Below are positions 37,680 through 47,989 of a DNA stretch of 64,000 bases, in pieces. Within the stretch, counting starts at the first letter, position 1, and each line of letters opens with the position of its first letter. The notes beneath the pieces were generated by a model. The model was not told the origin of the DNA. It worked only from the letters and a program-made list of their open reading frames with translations, and did no database searches. The DNA lies in contig CM039462.1 of the NCBI GenBank assembly GCA_022414725.1, positions 36,508,605 through 36,572,604 of the forward strand, in the 5' to 3' direction. The DNA comes from Microglena sp. YARC (taxonomy: Eukaryota > Chlorophyta > Chlorophyceae > Chlamydomonadales > Chlamydomonadaceae). A program made the position numbers and the translations under genes.

Positions 37680-40474
37680 AGGGCCAGCCGCCTCTGGATC
37701 CATCAAAAGCAAGCAGACATCGGTGTGACCGGCCTTCGCAGCCTCACGCAAGGCACAGCTGTTGACAGAGTTCGCCTGGGCCCTAAACTCAAGTCCAGCC
37801 ACATCTGGATCCATAAGCAGCTTGCAGACATCTGCGTGACCGGACTTCGCAGCCTCACGCAAGGCCCAGCTGTTGACAGAGTTCGCCAGGGCCCTGAACT
37901 CAATTCCAGCCACCGCTGGATCCATCAAAAGCAAGCAGACATCGGTGTGACCGGCCTTCGCAGCCGTTCCCAAGACCCTGCTGTCTCTAGAGTTCGCCCG
38001 GGCCCTATACTTAAGTCCAGCCACATCTGGATCCATGAGCAGCTTGCATACATCTGCGTGACCTTCTTTGGCAGCCGACCCCAAGGCCTGCTGTCGAAAG
38101 TGTTCGCCCTGGCCCTGTACTCGAGTCCAGCCACCTCTGGATCCATGAGCCAGCTTGCAGAACATCTGCGTAAACCTGCCTTGGCAGCCTCACGCAATGC
38201 CCAGCTGTCGCTAGCGTTCGCCCGGGCCCTGCACTCAAGTCCAGCCACTGCTGGATCCATCAACAGCTTGCAGACATCTGCGTGACCTTCTTGGCAGCCA
38301 GCCACAAAGCCCTGCTGTCTCTAGAGTTCGCCGGGCCTGAACTCAAGTCCAGCCACCTCTGGATCCATCAGCAGCACGCAGACATCTGCATGACTGCCTT
38401 GGAAGCCGCCCTCAAAGGCCATGGCTGTTCATATTGTTCGCCCTGGCCCTGTACTTGAGTCCGGCCACATCTGGATCCATCAGCAGCTTGCAGACATCTG
38501 CATGGCCTCTTTGGCAAGCCGCCCACAATGCCCAGCTGTCGCTAGAGTTCGCCATGGCCCTGAACTCAAGTCCAGCCACCTCTGGATCCATGAGCAGCTT
38601 GCATACATCTGAGTGGCCTGCATTGGCCGCCGACCCCAAGGCCGTGCTGTCGATAGAATTCGCCCGGGCTCTGAACTCAAGTCCAGCCACCTCTGGATCC
38701 ATCAGCAGCTTGCAGACATCTGCGTGACCTTCCTTGGCAGCCTCACGCAAGGCCCAGTTGTCGCTAGAGTTCGCAATGGCCCTGAACTCAAGTCCAGCCA
38801 CTGCTGGATCCATCAACAGCTTGCAGACATCTGCGTGACCTTCCTTGGCAGCCAGCCACAATGCCCAGCTGTCGCTAGAGTTCGCCCTGGCCCTGAACTC
38901 AAGTCCAGCCACCTCTGGATCCATCAGCAGCACGCAGACATCTGCATGTCCTGCCTTGGCAGCCGCCCCCAAGGCCCTGCTGTCGCTAGAGTTCGCCCGG
39001 GCCCTGTACTCAATTCCAGCCACCTCTGGATCCATCAGCAGCTTGCATACATCTGCGTGACCTTCCTTGGCAGCCGCCATCAAAGCCATGCTGTCGCCAT
39101 AGTTCGCCTGGGCCCTAAACTCAAGTCCAGCCACCTCTGGATCCATCAGCAGCTTGCAGACATCTGCGTGACCTTCCTTGGCAGCCACCCACAAGGCCCT
39201 GCTAGAGTTTGCCAGGGCCCTAAACTCAATTCCAGCCACCTCTGGATCCATCAGCAGCTTGCAGACATATGCGTGACCTTCATAGGCAGCCGCCCACAAG
39301 GCCCTGCTGTCGATAGAGTTCGCCCGGGACCTGAACTCAAGTCCAGCCACCTCTGGATCCATCAGCAGCTTGCAGACATCTGTGTGACCTTCCTGTGCAG
39401 CCGCCCACAAGGCCCAGCTGTTGACAGAGTTCGCCTGGCCCCTGAACTCAAGTCCAGCCACCTCTGGATCCATTAGCAGCTTGCAGACATCTGCGTGACC
39501 TGCCCTGGCAGCCTCACGCAAGGCCCAACTGTCGCTAGAGTTCGCCCTGGACCTGTACTCAAGTCCAACCACCTCTGGATCCATTAGCAGCTTGCAGACA
39601 TATGTGTGACCTGCCTGTGCAGCCACCCCCAATGCCCTGCTGTTTCTAGAGTTTGCCCGGGCCCTGAACTCAAGTCCAGCCACCTCTGGATCCATGAGAA
39701 GCTTGCAGACATCTGCGTGACCTGCCTTGGCAGCCTCACGCAAGGCCCCGCTGTCGCTAGAGTTCGCCAGGGCCCTGAACTCAACTCCAGCCACCTCTGG
39801 ATCCATGAGCAGATTGCAGACATCTGCGTGACCTGCATATGCAGCCTCACGCAAGGCCCAGCTGTCGTTATAGTTCGCCCGGGCCCTGAACTCAAGTCCA
39901 GCCACCGCTGGATCCATCAGCAGCTTGCAGACATCTGCGTGACCTTCATATGCAGCCGCCCCCAATGCCCTGCTGTTTCTAGAGTTTGCCCGGGCCCTGA
40001 ACTCAAGTCCAGCCACCTCTGGATCCATGAGAAGCTTGCAGACATCTGCGTGACCTGCCTTGGCCGCCGCCCACAAGGCCATGCTATTGATATGGTTCGC
40101 CATGGCCCTGTACTCAATTCCAGCCACCTCTGGATCCATGAGCAGCTTGCATACATCTGCGTGACCTTCCTTGGCAGCCACATAGAGAAGTTTGTTTTCA
40201 TTTTGGTTCGCCCTCAATTGTAGTCCCCCCTTAACCTGTACAAGAGGATTGGACACCAAGCATACTTCTAGAAGGTCGGCGCGACCCCCTTTCGCCATCA
40301 TCTCTCCAACTCGCTGTGGTGGTTGGATCAGTCCGGTAAGGGGCCATCCTGAAAATCTGCTGTGCAGAGTTTTACACACTAATACAATCTTGGGGTTGGA
40401 AGAGAATAGGGCAATACGATCAAGAATGTCATGAGGAACGTTAGGAATAACGATGATCGCGTGTGCGACTGCAT
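37680..40474 (-). pseudogene. ANK-8: longest F-box-like/ankyrin gene, with frameshifts
   Basis: The conserved start (MQSHTRSSLFLTF) is at 40474. A short deletion near 40430 (GTCATGAGGAACG in place of GTCATGGGG plus 4) puts the F-box-like segment out of frame until about 40379. From there 655 codons are open to 38412, with about 16 units. Beyond that, further units in shifted frames continue to 37690 (breaks near 38400, 38330, 38295, 38155 and 38090). In total about 22 units can be traced, more than in any other copy. One unit (near 39200) lacks seven residues between RALANSS and RALW. If the few indels are read errors, the protein would exceed 900 residues. Confidence 0.82.
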
Positions 40475-40685
40475 GTTCGATGTGTATGTATGCAAAAGCG
40501 CACAGGATGGTCTAAATAAATACTGAGTTGGAATAACCCTAAACCCTATAAACCCTATAAACCCTGGGTTGCACTTTCCTGGCATGCAAGCGGGAAGCGG
40601 CACTTGCCTGGCGGTATCTGCAAACGGTATAGAATGGGTGTTCCTGCATCCCGGCGATTATTTCGAATTTTCAAAGAAGAAGTTA
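40475..40685. other. ANK-8 upstream spacer, MITE-B left half
   Basis: Altered AT box (CTAAATAAATACTGAG near 40514), a CCCTAAACCCTATAAACCCT tract (40536-40564), and a MITE-B left half (40634-40685) ending in AGAAGTTA, where the transposon left end begins. Confidence 0.65.
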
Positions 40686-40826
40686 CACTCAGACCGGTGT
40701 TACAGTATATTGAATCAATTACAATTCTCTATGTACAACTTGGACAGACGGTCGATTGTTGTACACATGTACAAATTGCTGCAAAGTTTGAGGAGAGTGG
40801 ATAAATACTTGCTCTACGGTGGCAAG
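40686..40826 (+). mobile_element. Fanzor transposon left end carrying an internal deletion
   Basis: CACTCAGACCGGTGTTACAG begins at the same MITE-B TA site as copy 1. About 115 bp match the 5' end of the element, including the first transposase codons (to TTTGAGGAGAGTGG at 40787-40800). The sequence then reads ATAAATACTTGCTCTACGGT, and CTCTACGGTGGCAAG (40812-40826) matches the Fanzor coding region at about 27014-27028. The ANK-9 C-terminus follows. This links the scar seen behind other ANK genes to the transposon. Confidence 0.8.
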
Positions 40827-43111
40827 ACCCAGCTGCTGTCAAGATTCACAATGGCCCTGTACTCGGGGCCAGCCGCCTCTGGATCCATCAGCAGCTTGCA
40901 GACATCGGCGTGACCGGCATTTGCAGCCGCCCACAAAGCCCTGCTGTCGTTAGAGTTCGCCCGGGCCCTGTACTCAAGTCCAGCCACCCATGGATCCATA
41001 AGCAGCTTGCAGACATCTGCGTGACCTGCCTTGGAAGCCTCACACAAGGCCCAGCTGTCGCTTGCGTTCGCCCGTGCCCTGTACTCAAGTCCAGCCACCT
41101 CTGGATCCATCAGCAGCTTGCAGACATCAGCGTGACCTGCCTTGGAAGCCTCACACAAGGCCCTGCTGTCGCTTGAGTTCGCCCTGGCCCTGAACTCAAT
41201 TCCAGCCACCGCTGGATCCATCAGCTGCTTGCAGACATCTGAGTGACCTTCCTTGGAAGCCTCACACAAGGCCCTGCTGTCGCTATAGTTCGCAAGGGCC
41301 CTGTACTCGGGGCCAGCCGCCTCTGGATCCATCAGCAGCTTGCAGACATCTGCGTGACCTTCCTTGGCAGCTGCCCCCAATGACCTGCTATTTCTAGAGT
41401 TTGCCCGGGCCCTGAACTCAAGTCCAGCCACCTCTGGATCCATGAGCAGCTTGCAGACATCTGCGTGACCTGCATTGGCCGCCGCCCACAAGGCCATGCT
41501 ATTGATATGGTTCGCCCTTGCCCTGTACTGAAGTCCAGCCACATCTGGATCCATGAGCAGCTTGCAGACATCTGCGTGACCTTCCTTGGCAGCAGCCCAC
41601 AAGGCCCTGCTGTCGTTAGAGTTCGCCCGGGCCCTAAACTCAATTCCAGCCACCTCTGGATCCATGAGCAGCTTGCATACATCTGCGTGACCTGCCTTGG
41701 CAGCCGCCACCAAGGCCCTGCTGTCGCTAGAGTTCGCCCGGGCTCTTAACTCAATTCCAGTCACCTCTGGATCCATCAGCAGCTTGCAGACATCTGCGTG
41801 ACCTTCCTTGGCAGCCGCCCACAATGCCCTGCTGTCTCTAGAATTCGCCGTGGCCCTGAACTGAACTCCAGCCACCGCTTGATCCATCAGCAGCTTGCAG
41901 ACATTTGCGTGACCTGCATGGGCAGCCAGACACAATGCCCAGCTGTCGCTAGAATTCGCCAAGGCCCTGAACTCAAGTCCAGCCACCTCTGGATCCATCA
42001 GCAGCCTGCAGACATCTGCATGTCCTGCATTGGCAGACAGCCACAATGCCCTGCTGTCTCTAGAATTCGCCCTGGCCCTGAACTCAAGTCCAGCCACCAC
42101 TAGATCCATCAGCAGCTTGCAGACATCTGCGTGACCTTCCTTTGCCGCATCACGCAAAGCCCAACTGTCGTTAGAGTTCGCCACGGCCCTGAACTCAAGT
42201 CCAGCCACCACTGGATCCATCAACAGCTTGCAGACATCTGCTTGACCTGCCTTGGCAGCCGCCCATAAGGCCCTGCTGTCGCTAGAGTTCGCCTGGGCCC
42301 TGAACTCAATTCCAGCCACCTCTGGATCCATGAGCAGCCTGCAGACATCTGCGTGACCTGCCTTGGCAGCCGCCCGCAAGGCACAGCTGTCGTTAGAGTT
42401 CGCCAGGGCCCTATACTCAATTCCAGCCACCGCTGGATCCATGAGCAGCTTGCAGACATCTGCGTGACCTTCCTTTGCAGCCGCCCACAATGCACTGCTG
42501 TCGTTAGAGTTCGCCAGGGCCCTGAACTCAAGTCCAGCCACATCTGGATCCATCAGCAGCTTGCAGACATCTGCGTGACCTTCATAGGCAGCCGCCCACA
42601 ATGCCCTGCTGTCTCTAGAATTCGCCCTGGCCCTGAACTCAAGTCCAGCCACCGCTGGATCCATTAGCATCTTGCAGACATCTGCGTGACCTTCACTGGC
42701 AGTATCCACCAAGGCCCTGCTGTTGCTAGAGTTCGCCACTGCCCTGTACTCAAGTCCAGCCACCGCTGGATCCATCAGCAACTTGCAGACATCTGCTTGA
42801 CCTGCCATGGCAGCCACATAGAGAAGCTTGTTTTCATTTCGGTTCGCCCTCAATTGTACGCCATTAACCTGTACAAGAGGATTGGACACCAAGCATACTG
42901 CTAGAAGGTCGGCGCGCCCCCCTTTCGCCATCATCTCTCCAACTCGCTGTGGTGGTTGGATCAGTCCGGTAAGGGGCCATCCAGAAAATCTGTTGTGCAG
43001 AGTTTTACACACTAATACAATCTTGGGGTTGGAAGAGAATAGGGCAATACGATCAAGAATGTCATGGGGACACGTAAGGAGTGGAAACGATGATCGCGTG
43101 TGCGAATTCAT
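40814..43111 (-). CDS. ANK-9: F-box-like/ankyrin-repeat protein, intact for 765 codons
   Basis: Longest uninterrupted frame in the family. Starts MNSHTRSSFPLLTCPHDILD and contains FPLL-CPHDILDRIALFSSN and LHNRFSGWPLTGLI. Eighteen ankyrin-type units follow. Unusual forms include DVAGLQYRARANH, EVTGIELRARANS and WVAGLEYRARANS. Two different units end in the C-terminal type PEAAGPEYRA (near 41310 and 40870). The internal one shows that a terminal unit was duplicated inward. The stop lies inside the transposon scar, so the last residues (LDSSWVLPP) are partly transposon-derived. Confidence 0.9.
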   Translation of the reverse strand: MNSHTRSSFPLLTCPHDILDRIALFSSNPKIVLVCKTLHNRFSGWPLTGLIQPPQRVGEMMAKGGRADLLAVCLVSNPLVQVNGVQLRANRNENKLLYVAAMAGQADVCKLLMDPAVAGLEYRAVANSSNSRALVDTASEGHADVCKMLMDPAVAGLEFRARANSRDSRALWAAAYEGHADVCKLLMDPDVAGLEFRALANSNDSSALWAAAKEGHADVCKLLMDPAVAGIEYRALANSNDSCALRAAAKAGHADVCRLLMDPEVAGIEFRAQANSSDSRALWAAAKAGQADVCKLLMDPVVAGLEFRAVANSNDSWALRDAAKEGHADVCKLLMDLVVAGLEFRARANSRDSRALWLSANAGHADVCRLLMDPEVAGLEFRALANSSDSWALCLAAHAGHANVCKLLMDQAVAGVQFRATANSRDSRALWAAAKEGHADVCKLLMDPEVTGIELRARANSSDSRALVAAAKAGHADVCKLLMDPEVAGIEFRARANSNDSRALWAAAKEGHADVCKLLMDPDVAGLQYRARANHINSMALWAAANAGHADVCKLLMDPEVAGLEFRARANSRNSRSLGAAAKEGHADVCKLLMDPEAAGPEYRALANYSDSRALCEASKEGHSDVCKQLMDPAVAGIEFRARANSSDSRALCEASKAGHADVCKLLMDPEVAGLEYRARANASDSWALCEASKAGHADVCKLLMDPWVAGLEYRARANSNDSRALWAAANAGHADVCKLLMDPEAAGPEYRAIVNLDSSWVLPP

Positions 43112-43719
43112 GTTCGATGAACATGTGTGTACAGGATGGTATAAATAAACAATGAGTTGGGATAAACCCTATAAACCCTTGGTTGCACTTGCCTGGCGTT
43201 AAGCTGTAAGCGGCACTTGCCTGGCGGTATCTGCAAGCGGTATGTCATGGGGACACGTAAGGAGTGGAAACGATGATCGCATGTGCGACTGCATTTTCGA
43301 TGTTCATGCATGCAAGCGCACAGGATGGTATAAACCATGGGTTGCACTTGCATGTCGGTATCTTCAAGCGGTTCCTGCCTCCCGGCGAATTTTAGTTAGA
43401 GCCGTACTCGCCAACTAGAGATTTAGCTCTCCGAGGAATTGAGATTCCGACCAGACAAGGCTCCGAAATCAGTCAAAATCCCTCCGGGAGGCAGTAACAA
43501 ATGCAAAACATTCAAGGACTGTAAAGACACAGAAGTTACATCTTCAAAGTAGCCTGAAAAGTCAACGTGCTGGCTCACATCGTGCGCATCAATAATCATT
43601 TTCAAAGCGTTCATGCCTCATAATCAAATATTTATGCTACATCTGGAATATATATTTTCGCTTGAGCAAACAGAATACACATTTCTGTAAAGTTTGAGGA
43701 GAGTGGATAAATACTTGCT
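43112..43719. other. ANK-9 upstream spacer
   Basis: AT box (TATAAATAAA at 43139), two ATAAACCCT units, and a duplicated upstream block (TCATGGGGACACGTAAGGAG at 43246 repeats 43063-43082, so part of the ANK 5' region is copied). Then a shortened MITE-B (43373-43497), the standard 3'-flank blocks, and the scar TTTGAGGAGAGTGG at 43695. No gene. Confidence 0.65.
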
Positions 43720-45905
43720 CTACGGTGGCAAGACCCAGCTATCGCTAGCGTTCTCCCGGGCCCTGTACTTGAGTCCAGCCACTGCTGGATCCATCAGCAG
43801 CTTGCAGACATCTGCGTGACCGGCATTCGAAGCCGCCCCCAAGGCCCTGCTGTAGCTAGAGTTCGCCCTGGCCCTGTACTTGAGTCCAGCCACTGCTGGA
43901 TCCATAAGCAGCTTGCAGACATCTGCGTGAACTTCATTGGCAGCGGCCCACAAGGCCCTGCTGTCGACAGAGTTCGACCTGGCCCTAAACTCAATTCCGG
44001 CCACCGCTGGATCCATCAACAGCTTGCATACATCTGCGTGACCTGCCTTGGCAGCCGCCACCAAGGCCCTGCTGTCGACAGAGTTCGCCCTGGCCCTGAA
44101 CTCAATTCCAGCCACCGCTGGATCCATCAGCAGCTTGCAGACATCGGCGTGACCTGCCTTGGCAGCCGCCCACAATGCCCAGCTGTCGCTAGAGTTCGTC
44201 CGGGCCCTGAACTCAATTCCAGCCACCGCTGGATCCATCAGCATCTTGCAGACATCTGCGTGACCTTCATTGGCAGCCGCCCACAATACCCAGCTGTCGG
44301 TAGAGTTCGCCCTGGCCCTGAACTTGAGTCCAGCCACCGCTGGATCCATGAGCAGCTTGCATACATCTGCGTAACCTGCCTTGGCAGCCTCACGCAATGC
44401 CCAGCTGTCGCTAGCGTTCGCCCGGGCCCTGCACTCAAGTCCAGCCACACCTGGATCCATCAGAAGCTTGCAGACATCTGCGTGACCTGCCTTGGCAGCC
44501 GCCACCAAGGCCCTGCTGTCGCTAGAGTTCGCCCGGGCCTGAAACTCAATTCCGGCTACCGCTGGATCTATCAGCAGCTTGCAGACATCTGCGTGACCTT
44601 TCTTTGCAGCCACCCACAAGGCCCTGCTGTCGCTGGAGTTAGCCCTGGCCCTGTACTCAATTCCAGCCACCTCTGGATCCATCAGCAGCTTGCATACATC
44701 TGCGTGACCTCCATAGGCAGCCGCCTGCAAGGCCCAGCTGTTGACATAGTTCGCCCTGGCCCTGTACTCAAGTCCAGCCACCACTGGATCCATCAGCAGC
44801 TTGCAGACATCTGCGTGACCTTCACTGGCAGCCGTCCGAAGGCACTGCCGGCGCTAGAGTTCGCCAGAGCCCTGAACTCAAGTCCAGCCACCTCTGGATC
44901 CATCAGCAGCTTGCAGACATCGGCGTGACCTGCATTGGCAGCCGCCCACAAGGCCCTGCTTTCGCTAGAGTTCGCCCTGGCCCTGAACTCAATTCCAGCC
45001 ACCTCTGGATCCATCAGCAGCTTGCAGACATCGGCGTGACCTGCATTGGCAGCCGCCCACAAGGCCCTGCTTTCGCTAGAGTTCGCCCTGGCCCTGAACT
45101 CAATTCCAGCCACCTCTGGATCCATGAGCAGCTTGCAGACATCTGCTTGACCTCCATAGGCAGCCTCCCACAAGGCCCAGCTGTCGCTAGAGTTCGCACT
45201 GGCCCTGTACTCGAGTCCAGCCACCGCTGGATCCATCAGAAGCTTGCATACATCTGCGTAACCTGCCTTGGCTGCCTCACGCAATGCCCAGCTGTCGCTA
45301 GCGTTCGCCCGGGCCCTGAACTCAATTCCGGCCACCGCTGGATCCATCAGAATCTTGCAGACATCTGCGTGACCTGCCTTGGCAGCCGCCACCAAGGCCC
45401 TGCTGTCGCTAGAGTTCGCCCGGGCCCTGAACTCAATTCCGGCCACCGCTGGATCCATCAGAATCTTGCAGACATCTGCGTGACCTGCCTTGGCAGCCGC
45501 CACCAAGGCCCTGCTGTCGCTAGAGTTCGCCCGGGCCCTGAACTCAATTCCGGCCACCGCTGGATCTATCAGCAGCTTGCAGACATCTGCTTGACCTGCC
45601 TTGGCAGCCACATGGAGAAGCTTGCTTTCATTTTGGTTCGCCCTCAATTGTAGGCCCCCCTGTACAAGAGGATTGGACACCAAGCATACTGCTAGAAGGT
45701 CGACTCGCCCCCCTTTCGCCATCATCTTTCCAACTCTCTGTGGTGGTTGGATCAGTCGGGCAAGGGGCAATCCTGAAAATCTGTTGCGCATAGTTTTGCA
45801 CACTAATACAATCTTTGGGTTGGAAGAGAATATGGCAATACGATCAATAATGTCATGGGGAACCGACGTTAGGAATGGAAACGATGATTGCGTGTGCGAA
45901 TGCAT
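43720..45905 (-). pseudogene. ANK-10: F-box-like/ankyrin gene with one frameshift
   Basis: Starts MHSHTQSSFPFLTSVPHDII. Two long frames (45905-44793 and 44793-43720) are joined by a single lesion near 44828-44850, where CCGTCCGAAGGCACTGCCGG replaces the CCGTCCCCAAGGCCCTGCTG of ANK-12. About 18 units can be read across both. Two adjacent unit pairs are identical or nearly so at the DNA level (44880-45115 and 45310-45545). The C-terminal part ends in LKYRARENASDSWVLPP. With one base corrected the gene would be continuous, so it may be functional. Confidence 0.85.
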
Positions 45906-46125
45906 GTTCGATGTGTACAAACAAGCGCACAGGATGGTATAAATAAACAATGAGTTGGGATAAACCCTATAAACCCTTGGTTGCACTTACCTGGCGGTAT
46001 CTGCAAGCGGTACATAATGGGTGTTCCTGTTTCCTGGCGATTTTTTTGAATTTTCCAAGCAGAAGTTAGAGCTGTACGAACGACTCACTCACTCGCCAAC
46101 TAGAGATTTAGCTCTCCGCGGAATT
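45906..46125. other. ANK-10 upstream spacer and MITE-B left part
   Basis: AT box at 45939, two ATAAACCCT units, then MITE-B from about 46016, interrupted at GCGGAATT by a MITE-A. No gene. Confidence 0.6.
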
Positions 46126-46290
46126 AATGGGCGTTCCTGCCTCCCGGCCGATTTTTTAAAATTTCTAATCAGATTTAGAGCCTCTTGAACGACTCGCTAG
46201 CTTGAGATATCAGCACCAAGGAATCACAATTCCGCTCCATACCATGTTTCGCAACCAGTCAAAATCGACCGGGAGGCAGGAAGGCCCATT
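46126..46290 (+). mobile_element. MITE-A copy 4, nested in MITE-B
   Basis: 165 bp. Flanks AATT (46122-46125) and AGTT (46291-46294) are a 4-bp duplication with one mismatch. The MITE-B host sequence resumes with GAGATTCCGACCAGAC, matching the uninterrupted form at 43439. Confidence 0.9.
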
Positions 46291-46294
46291 AGTT

Positions 46295-46372
46295 GAGATT
46301 CCGACCAGACAAGACCGAAACCAGTCAAAATCCCTCCGGGAGGCAGTAACAAATGCAAAACATTCAAGGACT
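46295..46372 (+). mobile_element. MITE-B right part between two MITE-A copies
   Basis: GAGATTCCGACCAGACAAGA to CTCCGGGAGGCAGTAACA, then AAACATTCAAGGACT, where the next MITE-A begins. Confidence 0.75.
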
Positions 46373-46537
46373 AATGGGCGTTCCTGCCTCCCGGTCGATT
46401 TTGACTGGTTGCGAAACATGGTATGGAGCGGAATTTTGATTCCTTGGTGCTGATATCTCAAGCTAGCGAGTCGTTCAAGAGGCTCTAAATCTGATTAGAA
46501 ATTTTAAAAAATCGGCCGGGAGGCAGGAACGCCCATT
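46373..46537 (-). mobile_element. MITE-A copy 5
   Basis: 165 bp, opposite orientation to copy 4, flanked by a perfect GACT duplication (46369-46372 and 46538-46541). The uninterrupted target AAGGACTGTAAAGAC is seen at 43514-43528. Copies 4 and 5 form an inverted pair around an 82-bp centre. Confidence 0.93.
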
Positions 46538-46777
46538 GACTGTAAAGACACAGAAGTTACATCTTCAAAGTAGCCTGAAAAGTCAAAGTGCTGTCTCACA
46601 TCGTGCGCATCAATAATCATTTTCAAAGAGTTCCTGCCTCATAATCAAATATTTCTGCTACATCTGGAATTATTGGGAACACGCAGCGATATTTTCGCTG
46701 GAGCAAACTGAACACATTGCTGAAAAGTTTGAGTATAAATATTTGCTCTACGGTGGCAAGAAAGAAACGTGTCTTTC
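46538..46777. other. ANK-11 3' flank
   Basis: Standard blocks (GTAGCCTGAAAAGTCAAAGT, GCTACATCTGGAATTATTGG) and the scar AAAAGTTTGAGTATAAATAT with CTCTACGGTGGCAAGAAAG. No gene. Confidence 0.6.
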
Positions 46778-47950
46778 CTAACACAAGACACAGTTGCTGT
46801 CAAGTTTCAGAATGGCCCTATACTCGGGGCCAGCCGCCTCTGGATCCATCAGAAGCAAGCAGACATCGGCGTGACCCTCCTTTGAAGCCGCCCTCAAGGC
46901 CCTGCTGTCGACAGAGTTCGCCCGGGCCCTGAAATCAATTCCAGCAACCTCTGGATCCATGAGAAGCTTGCAAACATCTGCACGACCTTCCTTGGCAGCC
47001 GCCCCCAAGGCCCTGCTGTCGTTAGAGTTCGCCCTGGCCCTGAACGCAATTCCAGCCACCGCTGGATCCATGAGCAGCTTGCATACATCTGCGTGACCTT
47101 CCTTTGCAGCCGCCCACAAGGCCCTACTGTCGTTAGAGTTCGCCAGGGCCCTGAACTCAATTCCAGCCACACCTGGATCCATCAGAAGCTTGCAGACATC
47201 TGCGTGACCTGCCTTTGCAGCCTCACACAAGGCCATGCTGTCGAAAGTGTTCGCCTTGGACCTGAACTCAATTCCAGTCACCTCTGGATCCATCAGCAGA
47301 TTGCAGACATCTGCGTGACCTTCCTTGGCAGCCGCCCACAATGCCCAGCTGTCGCTAGAGTTCGCCTGGGCCCTGAACTCAATTCCAGCCACCGCTGGAT
47401 CCATGAGCAGCTTGCAGACATCTGCGTGACCTTCATGTGCAGCCGCCCCCAAGGACCTGCTTTCGCTAGAGTTCGCCATGGCCCTGAACTCAATTCCAGC
47501 CACCGCTGGATCCATGAGCAGCCTGCAGACATCTGCGTGACCTTCACTGGCAGCCTCCCACAAGGCCCTGCTGTTGCTAGAGTTCGCAACGGCCCTGAAC
47601 TCAATTCCGGCCACCGCTGGATCCATCAACAGCTTGCAGACATCTGCGTGACCTGCCTTGGCAGCCTCATAGAGAAGCTTGTTTTCATTTTGGTTCGCCC
47701 TCAATTGTAGGGCCCCCTGTACAAGAGGATTGGACACCAAGCATACTGCTAGAAGGTCGGCTCGCCCCCCTTTCGCCATCATCTCTCCAACTCTCTGTGG
47801 TGGTTGGATCAGTCCGGTAAGTGGCCATCCAGAAAATCTTTCGTGCAGAGTTTTACACACTAATACAATCTTTGGGTTGGAAGATAATAGGGCAATACGA
47901 TCAAGAATGTCATGGGGAAACGTTAGGAATGATCGCGTGTGCGAATGCAT
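46778..47950 (-). CDS. ANK-11: shortest F-box-like/ankyrin-repeat protein, intact
   Basis: One frame of about 390 codons from MHSHTRSFLTFPHDILDRIA (an in-frame extension reaches 47983). It has only eight ankyrin-type units after the F-box-like segment and linker. The linker lacks the VN residues before GALQLRANQ. It ends PEYRAILKLDSNCVLC. The upstream region is unusual: instead of the AT box and ATAAACCCT units, sequence from 47991 is transposon-like, so its promoter differs from the rest of the family. Confidence 0.88.
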   Translation of the reverse strand: MHSHTRSFLTFPHDILDRIALLSSNPKIVLVCKTLHERFSGWPLTGLIQPPQRVGEMMAKGGRADLLAVCLVSNPLVQGALQLRANQNENKLLYEAAKAGHADVCKLLMDPAVAGIEFRAVANSSNSRALWEAASEGHADVCRLLMDPAVAGIEFRAMANSSESRSLGAAAHEGHADVCKLLMDPAVAGIEFRAQANSSDSWALWAAAKEGHADVCNLLMDPEVTGIEFRSKANTFDSMALCEAAKAGHADVCKLLMDPGVAGIEFRALANSNDSRALWAAAKEGHADVCKLLMDPAVAGIAFRARANSNDSRALGAAAKEGRADVCKLLMDPEVAGIDFRARANSVDSRALRAASKEGHADVCLLLMDPEAAGPEYRAILKLDSNCVLC

Positions 47951-47989
47951 GTTCGATGAACATGTGTGTACAAACAAGCGCACAGGATA

